DNA from: an uncultured Candidatus Saccharibacteria bacterium
GTDB lineage: Bacteria > Patescibacteria > Saccharimonadia > Saccharimonadales > Nanosynbacteraceae
Reading direction: 5' to 3'
DNA: 7,656 nt
Assembly: GCA_947097375.1 (NCBI GenBank)
Contig: CAMURE010000024.1
Coordinates: 1 to 7,656, forward strand
This document shows positions 1-5,411 of the stretch, in pieces. A program made the position numbers and the translations under genes. Numbering within the stretch: position 1 is the first letter of the stretch; the number at the start of each line of letters is the position of its first letter. The notes beneath the pieces are model-generated. The model had not been told where the DNA came from. It did not search any database and was given only the letters and a program-made list of their open reading frames with translations.

Positions 1-24
1 TGTTACCGATACAATTAGTTATCA

Positions 25-53
25 ATTCTAGCACAATTACCCAAAGATGACAA
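25..53 (-). promoter_or_regulatory. Divergent sigma-70-type promoter for a gene left of the window
   Basis: Read on the - strand, a -35 box TTGTCA (48-53) and a -10 box TAGAAT (25-30) are separated by exactly 17 bases. A TG one base upstream of the -10 makes it an extended -10. Each hexamer differs from consensus at one position. Transcription would start near position 18 and run out of the window, so a divergently transcribed gene presumably begins just outside. No ATG on that strand lies in the remaining bases. Confidence 0.6.
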
Positions 54-56
54 CTC

Positions 57-92
57 CTGAAAACTTCACTAAACTGCGCTATAATTGATCGC
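57..92 (+). promoter_or_regulatory. Malic enzyme promoter, apparently giving a leaderless mRNA
   Basis: A perfect TATAAT (80-85) lies 17 bases downstream of a weak -35 CTGAAA (57-62). The -10 box ends 7 bases before the ATG at 93, so the expected transcription start falls on or next to the start codon. There is no room for a Shine-Dalgarno sequence. The -35 of the divergent promoter lies only a few bases away (48-53), so the two promoters are packed back to back. Confidence 0.65.
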
Positions 93-1226
93 ATGGATTA
101 CAATATATTAGCACTCGAACTACACAAGAAATATAAGGGTAAAATTACCACTAGTTTGCGCGACCAGGAGGAGCTAGACCGTGATAAATTGAGCTCGTAT
201 TATAGCCCAGGCGTGGGTGCGGTCAGCCAAGCGATCGCCGAAAACCCAGCAGACCTACCAAAATACACTTGGACGAATAATTTGGTCGGTGTGATTTCTG
301 ACGGCTCAGCGATTTTAGGCCTCGGTGACTTGGGACCAAAAGCCGCCATGCCAGTCATGGAAGGTAAGGCGCTACTGTTCAAGCATTTTGCCAATGTCGA
401 CGCTGTGCCAGTTGTCCTGAATGTTCATGAACCAGAAGAGATTATCGCCACAATTAAGGCAATTGCGCCGAGCTTTGGAGCGATTAACCTCGAAGACATC
501 ACTGCGCCAAAGTGTTTTGAGATTGAAGAGCGCCTCAAGGCCGAGCTGGATATCCCTGTGTTTCACGACGACCAACACGGCACAGCGGTCGTAGTGCTGG
601 CGGGGTTGATCAATGCCGCCAAATTGACTGGACGAAGCTTGGTGGACTGTAAGTTCGTGGTCATTGGCGCAGGCGCAGCTGGCACGGCCATCATCAAACT
701 ACTGCACCTATACGGCGCGAGAAACATCGTGGCAGTAGATAGCCGCGGCATTGTTGGCGCATCTCGCACAGATTTAAACGCGGAAAAAAACGCGCTGTTA
801 GAATACATCGATGCTTCACAATCTGGCTCCATTGACGACGCCATCACTGATGCTGACGTGTTTATCGGCGTGTCACGCGCTGGACTGCTCACACCGGAAT
901 TGGTACAAAAAATGGCCGAAAGCCCGATCATCTTTGCCCTGGCAAACCCAGTGCCAGAAATCATGCCAGATGTCGCCCGACAAGCTGGTGCAGCGGTGGT
1001 CGCCACTGGCCGTAGCGATTTTCCAAACCAAGTGAATAATTCCCTGGCCTTCCCAGGCATCTTCCGTGGGGCGCTCGATCACGGCGTGAAAAAAATCACT
1101 GACCAGCACAAACTGGCAGCCGCCGAGGCTTTGGCTGGGTTGGTCAAAAACCCAACTGCTGACGAAGTCATCCCTTCGCCATTTGATGAGCGAGTGGTTT
1201 CGACCGTCGCTCGCGTTATCGTATAG
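93..1226 (+). CDS. Malic enzyme (malate dehydrogenase, oxaloacetate-decarboxylating)
   Basis: This protein of 377 residues oxidatively decarboxylates malate to pyruvate and CO2, reducing NAD(P). It is a complete short-type bacterial malic enzyme. The N-terminal catalytic domain has the YYSPGVG motif (36-42), the VISDGSAILGLGDLGPKA stretch (67-84) and EGKALLFK (90-97). Probable metal ligands lie in NLEDI (132-136) and in HDDQHGTA (158-165). The NAD-binding Rossmann domain has GAGAAG (192-197), and its second strand ends in VDSRG, where the acidic residue suggests NAD rather than NADP. The late motif SRAGLLTPELV (261-271) and ANPVPEI (284-290) are typical of the family. The gene starts at an ATG 7 bases after a TATAAT box and has no Shine-Dalgarno. 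It converges with the pilus ATPase gene across 86 bases. Family is certain; cofactor preference is inferred. Confidence 0.95.
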   Translation: MDYNILALELHKKYKGKITTSLRDQEELDRDKLSSYYSPGVGAVSQAIAENPADLPKYTWTNNLVGVISDGSAILGLGDLGPKAAMPVMEGKALLFKHFANVDAVPVVLNVHEPEEIIATIKAIAPSFGAINLEDITAPKCFEIEERLKAELDIPVFHDDQHGTAVVVLAGLINAAKLTGRSLVDCKFVVIGAGAAGTAIIKLLHLYGARNIVAVDSRGIVGASRTDLNAEKNALLEYIDASQSGSIDDAITDADVFIGVSRAGLLTPELVQKMAESPIIFALANPVPEIMPDVARQAGAAVVATGRSDFPNQVNNSLAFPGIFRGALDHGVKKITDQHKLAAAEALAGLVKNPTADEVIPSPFDERVVSTVARVIV

Positions 1227-1312
1227 CATTGATTTATCAACTAATAGCAGTAATCATACGGGCATCACTAGAAACCACCTCTGAACGTGAAGCTTTACTA
1301 AAATTCGCTAGA
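1227..1312. other. Convergent intergenic gap without a clear terminator
   Basis: This gap separates the 3' ends of the malic enzyme and pilus ATPase genes. I see no GC-rich stem followed by a T-run on either strand, only an imperfect short dyad around an AAGCTT at about 1290. Termination here is either factor-dependent or by overlapping read-through of the two convergent transcripts. Confidence 0.4.
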
Positions 1313-2935
1313 TCAGATCACTCGATTAATTTCCTCAAGTGTCGTCTCACCACGCAGGGCTGCTAATACACCCGCTTGTAATAATGTCACCATGCCATTT
1401 TTCTTGGCCGCAGCCTCAATTGCTTCGGTGTGTACATCGGCAATGTCGCCGCGTAGGAACTTCTGGATCTCCTCGGTCACCACCAGCTGCTCCATCACTG
1501 GGATGCGCCCCTTGTAACCAAACGGTACTTCATCGGTGGCCACAGGTCGCCACAGTTTAAACGTATCAAGATCAGGGCAATCAACGTGCTGCGGCAGGTC
1601 TCGCAAGACTTCCTTTACCCAGTTACGCGTCGCCTCATCTGGCTCATATTCCTCCTTACTCTCATCGTGCAGTCGCCGCACTAGCCGCTGAGCAATCAAC
1701 AGGCGCACTGCTGAACTAAATATTGGATTCTGCCCGATCATATCAATAATTCGACTAAACGCCGCTGACGTCGAGTTAGCATGAAAGCTTGACAGTACCA
1801 GATGCCCGGTAATCGACGCCTGAATTGCTGTCTTGGCGGTTTCCTGATCACGAATCTCACCAACCATCACTACGTCCGGGTCAAGACGCAATACACTACG
1901 CAACCCATCATCAAACCGCTGGCCAGCTGTTGTATCAATCGGGATCTGTGTAATGCCAGGGATGGTATTCTCCACTGGATCTTCCAGCGTGATTACTTTA
2001 CGATCTGGCGTATTGAGTGCGTTGAGAATGCTATACAAAGTCGTTGATTTACCCGAGCCAGTTGGACCAACGAGCAACACCAGGCCTCGCGGATGCGAAA
2101 TAACCTCATCAATTTGTGCCCGCTCAGCCGCACCGATACTGAGCAAATCTAGATTCAGCATCGAGGTGTCAAAATTAAATAAGCGCAGCACCACGTCTTG
2201 ACCATACATGGTTGGCACCGCTTCAACACGGAGGTTAAGGAGGTGTGATGCACCATCACGATGAATCTCTTGTTGCATATGACCTGATTGCGGCTCATTT
2301 GACGCCGTCGAAATATTTGCTCGCGAGGCCAGCGCTGCCATGATAACTCGATAGCGATCACGGCCCAGCTCCGCCACCGAGTGCAGCGCGCCATCAACGC
2401 GCATCCGCACCCGAATGGTGTCGCGCTGATTCTCAATATGAATATCCGATGCATTCAGCCGATCCGCCTGATCAATTAGATAGTTAAAGACGTCATTTGT
2501 CCCGACAGTTGCTAGTGTTTGACTAACCTGCTGAAGCGTATCACTATCACCCTCTTTGGCAATTTCAATATTGTCATAGATCACTTTTTTCGGCGGATCA
2601 AACCGTAGCATTAATGATCGAAAACCCGAGGCTGATATCAGAAAGAATCGAGCAATAATACCCTGTTCGCGGTAGTTACTGGTCATTGTTGCTACTAATG
2701 ACTGCGGCGTCTGTGACGTAATACCAAATCGATATGACTGCTCGTCAGGATTTACCGCTAGTGGCACAATATGTCCGCTGTACATTTCTTCAATTGTTAA
2801 AATATCACGAATAAGCGGAATTGTTTGTTCGAACTCGCGAGTATCCAGATACTGCAAGCCCAAAATCGCCGCTCGTTTTCGTGTCGCATCCTCGTCTTGA
2901 TCGCGACGCTGTTGCTGAATTCGATCTTCGTCCAT
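1313..2935 (-). CDS. GspE/PilB-family type IV pilus assembly ATPase
   Basis: This 540-residue cytoplasmic ATPase belongs to the type II secretion/type IV pilus family that powers pilin polymerisation at the inner membrane. All ATPase motifs are intact: Walker A GPTGSGKST (290-298), the Asp box VITLEDPVE (314-322), Walker B LRLDPDVVMVGEIRD (349-363) and the His box TGHLVLSSFHANS (376-388). The N2-type domain at about 145-255 shows ASDIHIE (162-168) and RMRVDG (177-182). The region after RLVRRL (417-422), where family members usually carry a four-cysteine zinc site, has only one cysteine (453), although the following GYKGR (473-477) is kept. The N-terminal 25 residues are highly charged. The ATG lies 8 bases after an extended -10 box with no Shine-Dalgarno. 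No pilC, pilT or pilin gene is adjacent, so its exact pilus partner is unknown. Confidence 0.93.
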   Translation of the reverse strand: MDEDRIQQQRRDQDEDATRKRAAILGLQYLDTREFEQTIPLIRDILTIEEMYSGHIVPLAVNPDEQSYRFGITSQTPQSLVATMTSNYREQGIIARFFLISASGFRSLMLRFDPPKKVIYDNIEIAKEGDSDTLQQVSQTLATVGTNDVFNYLIDQADRLNASDIHIENQRDTIRVRMRVDGALHSVAELGRDRYRVIMAALASRANISTASNEPQSGHMQQEIHRDGASHLLNLRVEAVPTMYGQDVVLRLFNFDTSMLNLDLLSIGAAERAQIDEVISHPRGLVLLVGPTGSGKSTTLYSILNALNTPDRKVITLEDPVENTIPGITQIPIDTTAGQRFDDGLRSVLRLDPDVVMVGEIRDQETAKTAIQASITGHLVLSSFHANSTSAAFSRIIDMIGQNPIFSSAVRLLIAQRLVRRLHDESKEEYEPDEATRNWVKEVLRDLPQHVDCPDLDTFKLWRPVATDEVPFGYKGRIPVMEQLVVTEEIQKFLRGDIADVHTEAIEAAAKKNGMVTLLQAGVLAALRGETTLEEINRVI

Positions 2936-2943
2936 TGTATGTA

Positions 2944-2952
2944 ATTATAGCA
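2944..2952 (-). promoter_or_regulatory. Extended -10 promoter of the pilus ATPase gene (leaderless type)
   Basis: The - strand reads TGC followed by a perfect TATAAT (2944-2949), ending 8 bases before the ATG at 2935. No convincing -35 box sits at 16-18 bases, which fits an extended -10 promoter. The predicted start of transcription is within a base or two of the start codon. Confidence 0.65.
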
Positions 2953-2973
2953 AAAAGCTTATTCTTGGGCGAG

Positions 2974-2982
2974 TGTTATAAT
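2974..2982 (+). promoter_or_regulatory. Extended -10 promoter of the RNA methyltransferase gene (leaderless type)
   Basis: TGT followed by a perfect TATAAT (2977-2982) ends 6 bases before the ATG at 2989. No -35 box is evident. Together with the divergent promoter at 2944-2952 it places two -10 boxes 27 bases apart, so one RNA polymerase would cover both. Confidence 0.65.
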
Positions 2983-2988
2983 GATACT

Positions 2989-3507
2989 ATGCCAGAAATC
3001 ACTCTCCTCGTGCACAATATTCGCTCAACATACAATGTCGGCGCAATCATGCGAACGGCTGAGGGATTTGGCGTGAAGCAGATTGTATTTAGCGGCTATA
3101 CGCCGTATCCTGATTTACGATTAGGTAATCCTCAGGCTATCGATCCAAGACTACCACATCTTACTGAAAAGCTAACCACCCAAATTCACAAGACAGCACT
3201 AGGCGCAGAAACGATGCTGCCTTTTACCTATATAGCTGATATTCGCCAGTGGTTGGCGGAGAATGCTGACACGAAACGTTTGCCTGTTGTTGCCCTAGAG
3301 CAATCAGCAGCTAGCGTGAGACTTGATATATTTCAACCGCCAGCTCGCTTTGCCCTACTCCTCGGTGAGGAAGTTCACGGTATTGAGTCGGACATTCTAG
3401 CGCAGTGCGATCATATTATCGAAATTCCCATGCAGGGTGCTAAGGAATCATTTAACGTCTCGGTCGCGGCCGGCATCGCACTCTACGGCCTCTGTTTTTC
3501 GCACTAA
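2989..3507 (+). CDS. SpoU/TrmH-family RNA 2'-O-methyltransferase
   Basis: This protein of 172 residues is a short, single-domain SPOUT methyltransferase using S-adenosylmethionine, probably to methylate a ribose in tRNA or rRNA. Motif 1 is NIRSTYNVGAIMRTAEGFG (10-28), motif 2 is LLLGEEVHGIES (123-134), and motif 3 is IEIPMQGAKESFNVSVAAGIALY (144-166, read as two parts: the IPM-G segment and the SFNVSVA segment). Motifs 2 and 3 form the knotted cofactor site. The usual SLN of motif 3 is SFN here. There is no N-terminal RNA-binding domain, unlike RlmB. The start at 2989 is chosen because the frame remains open upstream to 2821, but that part overlaps the divergent ATPase gene, and a perfect -10 box ends just before this ATG. 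Its RNA target cannot be told from sequence. Confidence 0.9.
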   Translation: MPEITLLVHNIRSTYNVGAIMRTAEGFGVKQIVFSGYTPYPDLRLGNPQAIDPRLPHLTEKLTTQIHKTALGAETMLPFTYIADIRQWLAENADTKRLPVVALEQSAASVRLDIFQPPARFALLLGEEVHGIESDILAQCDHIIEIPMQGAKESFNVSVAAGIALYGLCFSH

Positions 3508-3520
3508 ATATAGCTCTAGG

Positions 3521-3853
3521 CTAGATCATAATCCCCACGGGCGCAAACGATGTCACAATTGCCATTAAAATCAATGTCACATACCAAATCTTGCGATTAA
3601 GCTGATATTTCTCGACCAACACAACTAAAAGCAGGCCGATAATCAGTCCAAGTGGCAGCGCCTGGATCACTATCACGCCCAGCTCAATCGGCTGCTTCAG
3701 CCGTAGCCACAATGCCGCTAGTACGACGCACACCACCAATTTTACAAAAAAAGTACTGTCATTTTCATACAGCCACTCTCTCCCCTTGCGATTCGTGATA
3801 ATACTCGCTCTTGAGCGATTACGAGCATAGGTTCGTGATTTTTGTCTTGCCAT
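3521..3853 (-). CDS. Small three-helix membrane protein of unknown function
   Basis: I do not recognise this 110-residue protein. The N-terminus is strongly basic (residues 1-26 contain many Arg and Lys, such as RNRSR). Three hydrophobic segments follow at about 35-50, 56-80 and 88-109. The basic N-terminus suggests an N-in orientation and possible contact with nucleic acid or membrane phospholipid. I chose the ATG at 3853 over upstream alternatives (3868, 3925) because an extended -10 box ends 10 bases before it, and because the upstream extension would be read through the terminator-like hairpin at 3893-3922. It converges with the methyltransferase gene, with only 13 bases between stop codons. 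The hydrophobic pattern makes a real gene likely; function is unassigned. Confidence 0.7.
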   Translation of the reverse strand: MARQKSRTYARNRSRASIITNRKGREWLYENDSTFFVKLVVCVVLAALWLRLKQPIELGVIVIQALPLGLIIGLLLVVLVEKYQLNRKIWYVTLILMAIVTSFAPVGIMI

Positions 3854-3863
3854 AAGCTTTTTT

Positions 3864-3872
3864 ATCATACCA
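3864..3872 (-). promoter_or_regulatory. Extended -10 promoter of the small membrane protein gene
   Basis: The - strand reads TGG followed by TATGAT (3864-3869), ending 10 bases before the ATG at 3853. A weak -35-like TTGCTG lies at 3888-3893 with an 18-base spacer. There is no Shine-Dalgarno, so the mRNA would have a leader of at most a few bases. Confidence 0.45.
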
Positions 3873-3886
3873 TACCCATACCCATA
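3866..3886. repeat. Short hexanucleotide tandem repeat in a promoter spacer
   Basis: On the + strand, CATACC occurs twice (3871-3876, 3877-3882), followed by a partial CATA (3883-3886) and preceded by CATAC (3866-3870). On the - strand these are TATGGG/TATGG units that run into the TATGAT -10 box. The tract fills the -35 to -10 spacer of the membrane protein promoter. Confidence 0.5.
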
Positions 3887-3892
3887 ACAGCA

Positions 3893-3922
3893 AAGCAGCT
3901 CCGCGTAAAAGCGGGGCTGCTT
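3893..3922 (-). terminator. Terminator-like hairpin downstream of the propeller gene
   Basis: A GC-rich inverted repeat has arms 3893-3904 and 3911-3922 with a six-base loop. It gives about 12 pairs with one imperfect pair (A·C on the - strand, G·T on the + strand). On the - strand it is followed by a poor T-tract (TTTGCTGTT). It most likely ends the propeller transcript before the next promoter. The weak T-tract leaves its efficiency uncertain. Confidence 0.55.
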
Positions 3923-3929
3923 CAAGTGT

Positions 3930-3948
3930 TTGCGCTATTGCGCAATAG
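3930..3948. repeat. Perfect palindrome just after the propeller stop codon
   Basis: CTATTGCGCAATAG (3935-3948) is a perfect 14-base palindrome. It overlaps an alternative hairpin with stems TTGCGC (3930-3935) and GCGCAA (3940-3945) around a four-base loop. It begins within a few bases of the propeller gene's stop codon. It may protect the mRNA 3' end or act with the neighbouring hairpin as a tandem terminator. Confidence 0.5.
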
Positions 3949-3949
3949 A

Positions 3950-4846
3950 CTACCACATATCTGCTAAGTGGACCGACTTAAATCCGTTCCAGCCATGGCC
4001 AATCTCTGTTGGACCGCCACTAAATGGCCGGTTCATGTTGCCATTATTTGTGTACTGCAACAAGCGTCCGTCCTTCGTCCGACCAACAATATCCGCCCGA
4101 CCATCGGTGTCCATATCACCAAGCATAACGGTATCAAATCCATTCCAGCCGTGGCCAATTTGGCGACCACGCTCAAACATTACCGTGTGGTTATTGCGCC
4201 CACGGTTGAGATACGACCACATTGTACCGTCCTGACGCACAGCAAGGATATCATCAAAGCCATCACCATTTAGATCACCGGCAACAATTGATCGAAAGTT
4301 CTTCCAGCCGTGACCAATCTGGCGCGCTTCGTCTGATACGAAATCATGCGTTCCCTCAAGTTTTTTGTAACGCAAATATACCTTGCCCGCCATGAGGTTG
4401 CCATTATTATCAATATAGACATGTGAAGCTGGGCTGTCTTTACCGTTCAGCCTGGCAAACACTGAATCCATATAATAGTCAATGTCGCTGACCAGTGGCG
4501 CGTCAGCGAATGGCGATGTCATCGAGCCATTATTGAGTAGCACCTTGGCTTTTTGGTTTTTTGGATAAGCTACGATGTCTGGTCGACCATCATTATCCAT
4601 ATCAGCAAATTTGATATCGGTATACTTGTCAAATCCTTGGCCAATCTTCATCGAGCCACCACTAAACGGCCAGCCTGGAATAGCATTATTATGATACAGC
4701 CACAATGAGCCATCTTTACTCAGGCCAATCGCATCATTAAAGACGACGCCCTCGGTAGCACTGGCAACTTGCGCGCCACTCAGCATCAAGCCAAATACTG
4801 TCGCTGACAACCCAAGCGCCGTTACTGTTTTCTTTAGTATTCCCAT
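3950..4846 (-). CDS. Secreted five-bladed beta-propeller protein (FG-GAP/VCBS-like, lectin-like repeats)
   Basis: This 298-residue exported protein begins with a signal peptide (KK at 5-6, hydrophobic core to about 26, cleavage site VASA at 27-30). The rest is a series of repeats of about 50-58 residues: DGxLxxY, then IGxGW/FxxF, then a hydrophobic strand, then a calcium-type loop DxDxDGxxDI. IGxG motifs occur at 68, 177, 230 and 282. Loops occur at D82-G87, D191-G196 and D244-G249, and blade 2 has a degenerate one near 132-138. The protein ends at ADMW, exactly where the next loop would begin, and its mature N-terminus (NDAIG) supplies the residues that follow such a loop, so the ring appears to close. 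No membrane anchor or LPxTG motif is present. The start at 4846 is preferred over 4864 because GGAGGG lies 4 bases upstream. Ligand is unknown; carbohydrate binding is an inference. Confidence 0.85.
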   Translation of the reverse strand: MGILKKTVTALGLSATVFGLMLSGAQVASATEGVVFNDAIGLSKDGSLWLYHNNAIPGWPFSGGSMKIGQGFDKYTDIKFADMDNDGRPDIVAYPKNQKAKVLLNNGSMTSPFADAPLVSDIDYYMDSVFARLNGKDSPASHVYIDNNGNLMAGKVYLRYKKLEGTHDFVSDEARQIGHGWKNFRSIVAGDLNGDGFDDILAVRQDGTMWSYLNRGRNNHTVMFERGRQIGHGWNGFDTVMLGDMDTDGRADIVGRTKDGRLLQYTNNGNMNRPFSGGPTEIGHGWNGFKSVHLADMW

Positions 4847-4850
4847 ATGT

Positions 4851-4856
4851 CCCTCC
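4851..4856 (-). promoter_or_regulatory. Ribosome binding site that fixes the propeller gene start
   Basis: On the - strand GGAGGG lies 4 bases before the ATG at 4846. The earlier in-frame ATG at 4864 has no such site, and would put a short polar extension ahead of the signal peptide. This supports the shorter protein. Confidence 0.7.
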
Positions 4857-4878
4857 ACCGCCATAGACGGTATTTATT

Positions 4879-4899
4879 TAGTACACTCCTACCGTACTA
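4879..4899. repeat. Inverted repeat TAGTAC-N9-GTACTA, operator-like
   Basis: Perfect six-base arms TAGTAC (4879-4884) and GTACTA (4894-4899) flank a nine-base spacer. They lie in the leader or promoter region of the propeller gene, downstream of the rpsJ terminator. The arm centres are 15 bases apart, compatible with a dimeric repressor, but no regulator is identified. I could not find a convincing -10/-35 pair for this gene, so whether the repeat overlaps the promoter is unknown. Confidence 0.4.
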
Positions 4900-4908
4900 C
4901 GTTTTCTA

Positions 4909-4948
4909 AACAAAAGCAATCCCACTTATGGTTGTTAAGCGGGATTGC
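4909..4948 (-). terminator. Intrinsic terminator of rpsJ
   Basis: On the - strand a 13-pair stem (arms 4936-4948 and 4916-4928, with one G·T wobble) and a seven-base loop is followed by TTTTGTTT. The start is 28 bases after the rpsJ stop codon. This is the clearest sign that rpsJ is not followed by an S10 operon. Confidence 0.85.
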
Positions 4949-4975
4949 GGCACACTGTACTATCAGATTGGAGAG

Positions 4976-5293
4976 TTACATCCGAATCTCGGCGTCAACG
5001 CCGGCCGGCAAGCTCAGGTTCTGCAAGCTATCAATTGTTTTTGGGGTGGCGTTAGTGATATCAATGAGACGCTTGTGAGTGCGCATCTCGTAGCTTTCAC
5101 CACCCATTTTGTAGACGTGCGGGCTCTTTACCACCGTGTAGGTACTGCGGCGGGTCGGTAGCGGCACAGGACCAGCCACGCTCGCGCCGGTGCGAATTGC
5201 CGTATCAATAATTTGTTTTGCTGACTGGTCAATAACCTTGTGATCATACGCCTTCAGGCGAATACGAATCTTGATACCAGTGTCTTGAGCCAT
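4976..5293 (-). CDS. rpsJ: 30S ribosomal protein S10
   Basis: This protein of 105 residues is a normal-length S10, a 30S head protein that in many bacteria also acts as the NusE antitermination factor. Diagnostic stretches are [15 protein letters not shown] near the N-terminus, [22 protein letters not shown] in the middle (the extended loop region) and [11 protein letters not shown]. The start at 5293 is chosen because AAAGGAGGA lies immediately upstream and the homologous protein begins here; the frame is open up to 5386, but that part is an untranslated leader. It has its own promoter (5386-5394) and terminator (4909-4948), and rplC is not downstream. In many bacteria rpsJ follows tuf directly and heads the S10 operon. 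Here tuf is on the same strand but ldh and a metallopeptidase gene lie between them. Confidence 0.97.
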   Translation of the reverse strand: MAQDTGIKIRIRLKAYDHKVIDQSAKQIIDTAIRTGASVAGPVPLPTRRSTYTVVKSPHVYKMGGESYEMRTHKRLIDITNATPKTIDSLQNLSLPAGVDAEIRM

Positions 5294-5297
5294 AGCT

Positions 5298-5303
5298 CCT
5301 CCT
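5298..5303 (-). promoter_or_regulatory. Strong ribosome binding site of rpsJ
   Basis: AGGAGG on the - strand lies 4 bases before the ATG at 5293, within a longer AAAGGAGGA. It shows that this genome uses canonical Shine-Dalgarno initiation for some genes while others in the window lack any. Confidence 0.8.
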
Positions 5304-5312
5304 TTATGTGCG

Positions 5313-5366
5313 ACTCCGTAACCTCTGCTCATACCCGCGCTTTGCGACCGGCCGAGTTCTCGGAGT
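5313..5366 (-). promoter_or_regulatory. Structured 5' leader of rpsJ with two competing stems
   Basis: The predicted leader runs from about 5379 to 5294 (roughly 85 bases), unusually long for this window. A compact dyad CCGAG/CTCGG (5352-5363) overlaps a second possible pairing of ACTCCG (5313-5318) with CGGAGT (5361-5366). The two cannot form together. This may be a site of ribosomal-protein autoregulation, but no known leader motif was recognised. Confidence 0.35.
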
Positions 5367-5385
5367 AAATTAATACTACCCGGCA

Positions 5386-5394
5386 ATTATATCA
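5386..5394 (-). promoter_or_regulatory. Extended -10 promoter of rpsJ
   Basis: On the - strand TGA is followed by a perfect TATAAT (5386-5391). The nearest TTGACT (5414-5419, overlapping the peptidase stop codon) is 22 bases upstream, too far for a normal -35, so this is most simply an extended -10 promoter. Transcription should start near 5379. Confidence 0.6.
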
Positions 5395-5411
5395 CAATAC
5401 CTGAAGTATGG

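Noticed and set aside
563..1060. Long open frame antisense to the malic enzyme gene
   Set aside because: It lies wholly inside a well-supported conserved gene, and its translation is low in pattern (Ala/Ser/Thr-rich) with no recognisable domain.
1229..1366. Frame with plausible composition running from the malic enzyme 3' end into the ATPase gene
   Set aside because: It has no good start codon or ribosome binding site, and most of its second half is antisense to the ATPase.
2155..2454. Open frame on the - strand in a different frame inside the pilus ATPase gene
   Set aside because: It is completely contained in the ATPase coding region, and its composition is that of a frame shadow.
2821..2988. 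Possible 56-residue N-terminal extension of the RNA methyltransferase
   Set aside because: It overlaps the start of the divergent ATPase gene and crosses both promoters, and the SpoU domain begins right at the internal ATG at 2989.
3866..3886. CRISPR-like or microsatellite array
   Set aside because: There are only two full hexamer copies plus partial units and no spacers, so it is neither a CRISPR array nor a convincing contingency locus.
3854..3925. Possible N-terminal extension of the small membrane protein
   Set aside because: It would begin inside the terminator-like hairpin, and it encodes a low-complexity CYGYGYG stretch produced by the hexamer repeat.
3930..4273. Two overlapping + strand frames antisense to the propeller gene
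   Set aside because: They are produced by the repeated, biased codons of the propeller repeats and have no independent start signals.
3979..4320. Nucleotide repeats of about 156-159 bases as a mobile or non-coding repeat
   Set aside because: They are in frame and are fully explained by the repeated propeller blades (for example 3987 and 4143 are 52 codons apart).
5294..5386. Possible 31-residue extension of S10
   Set aside because: S10 proteins begin at the internal ATG, which has a strong ribosome binding site; the upstream part is better explained as the structured leader.
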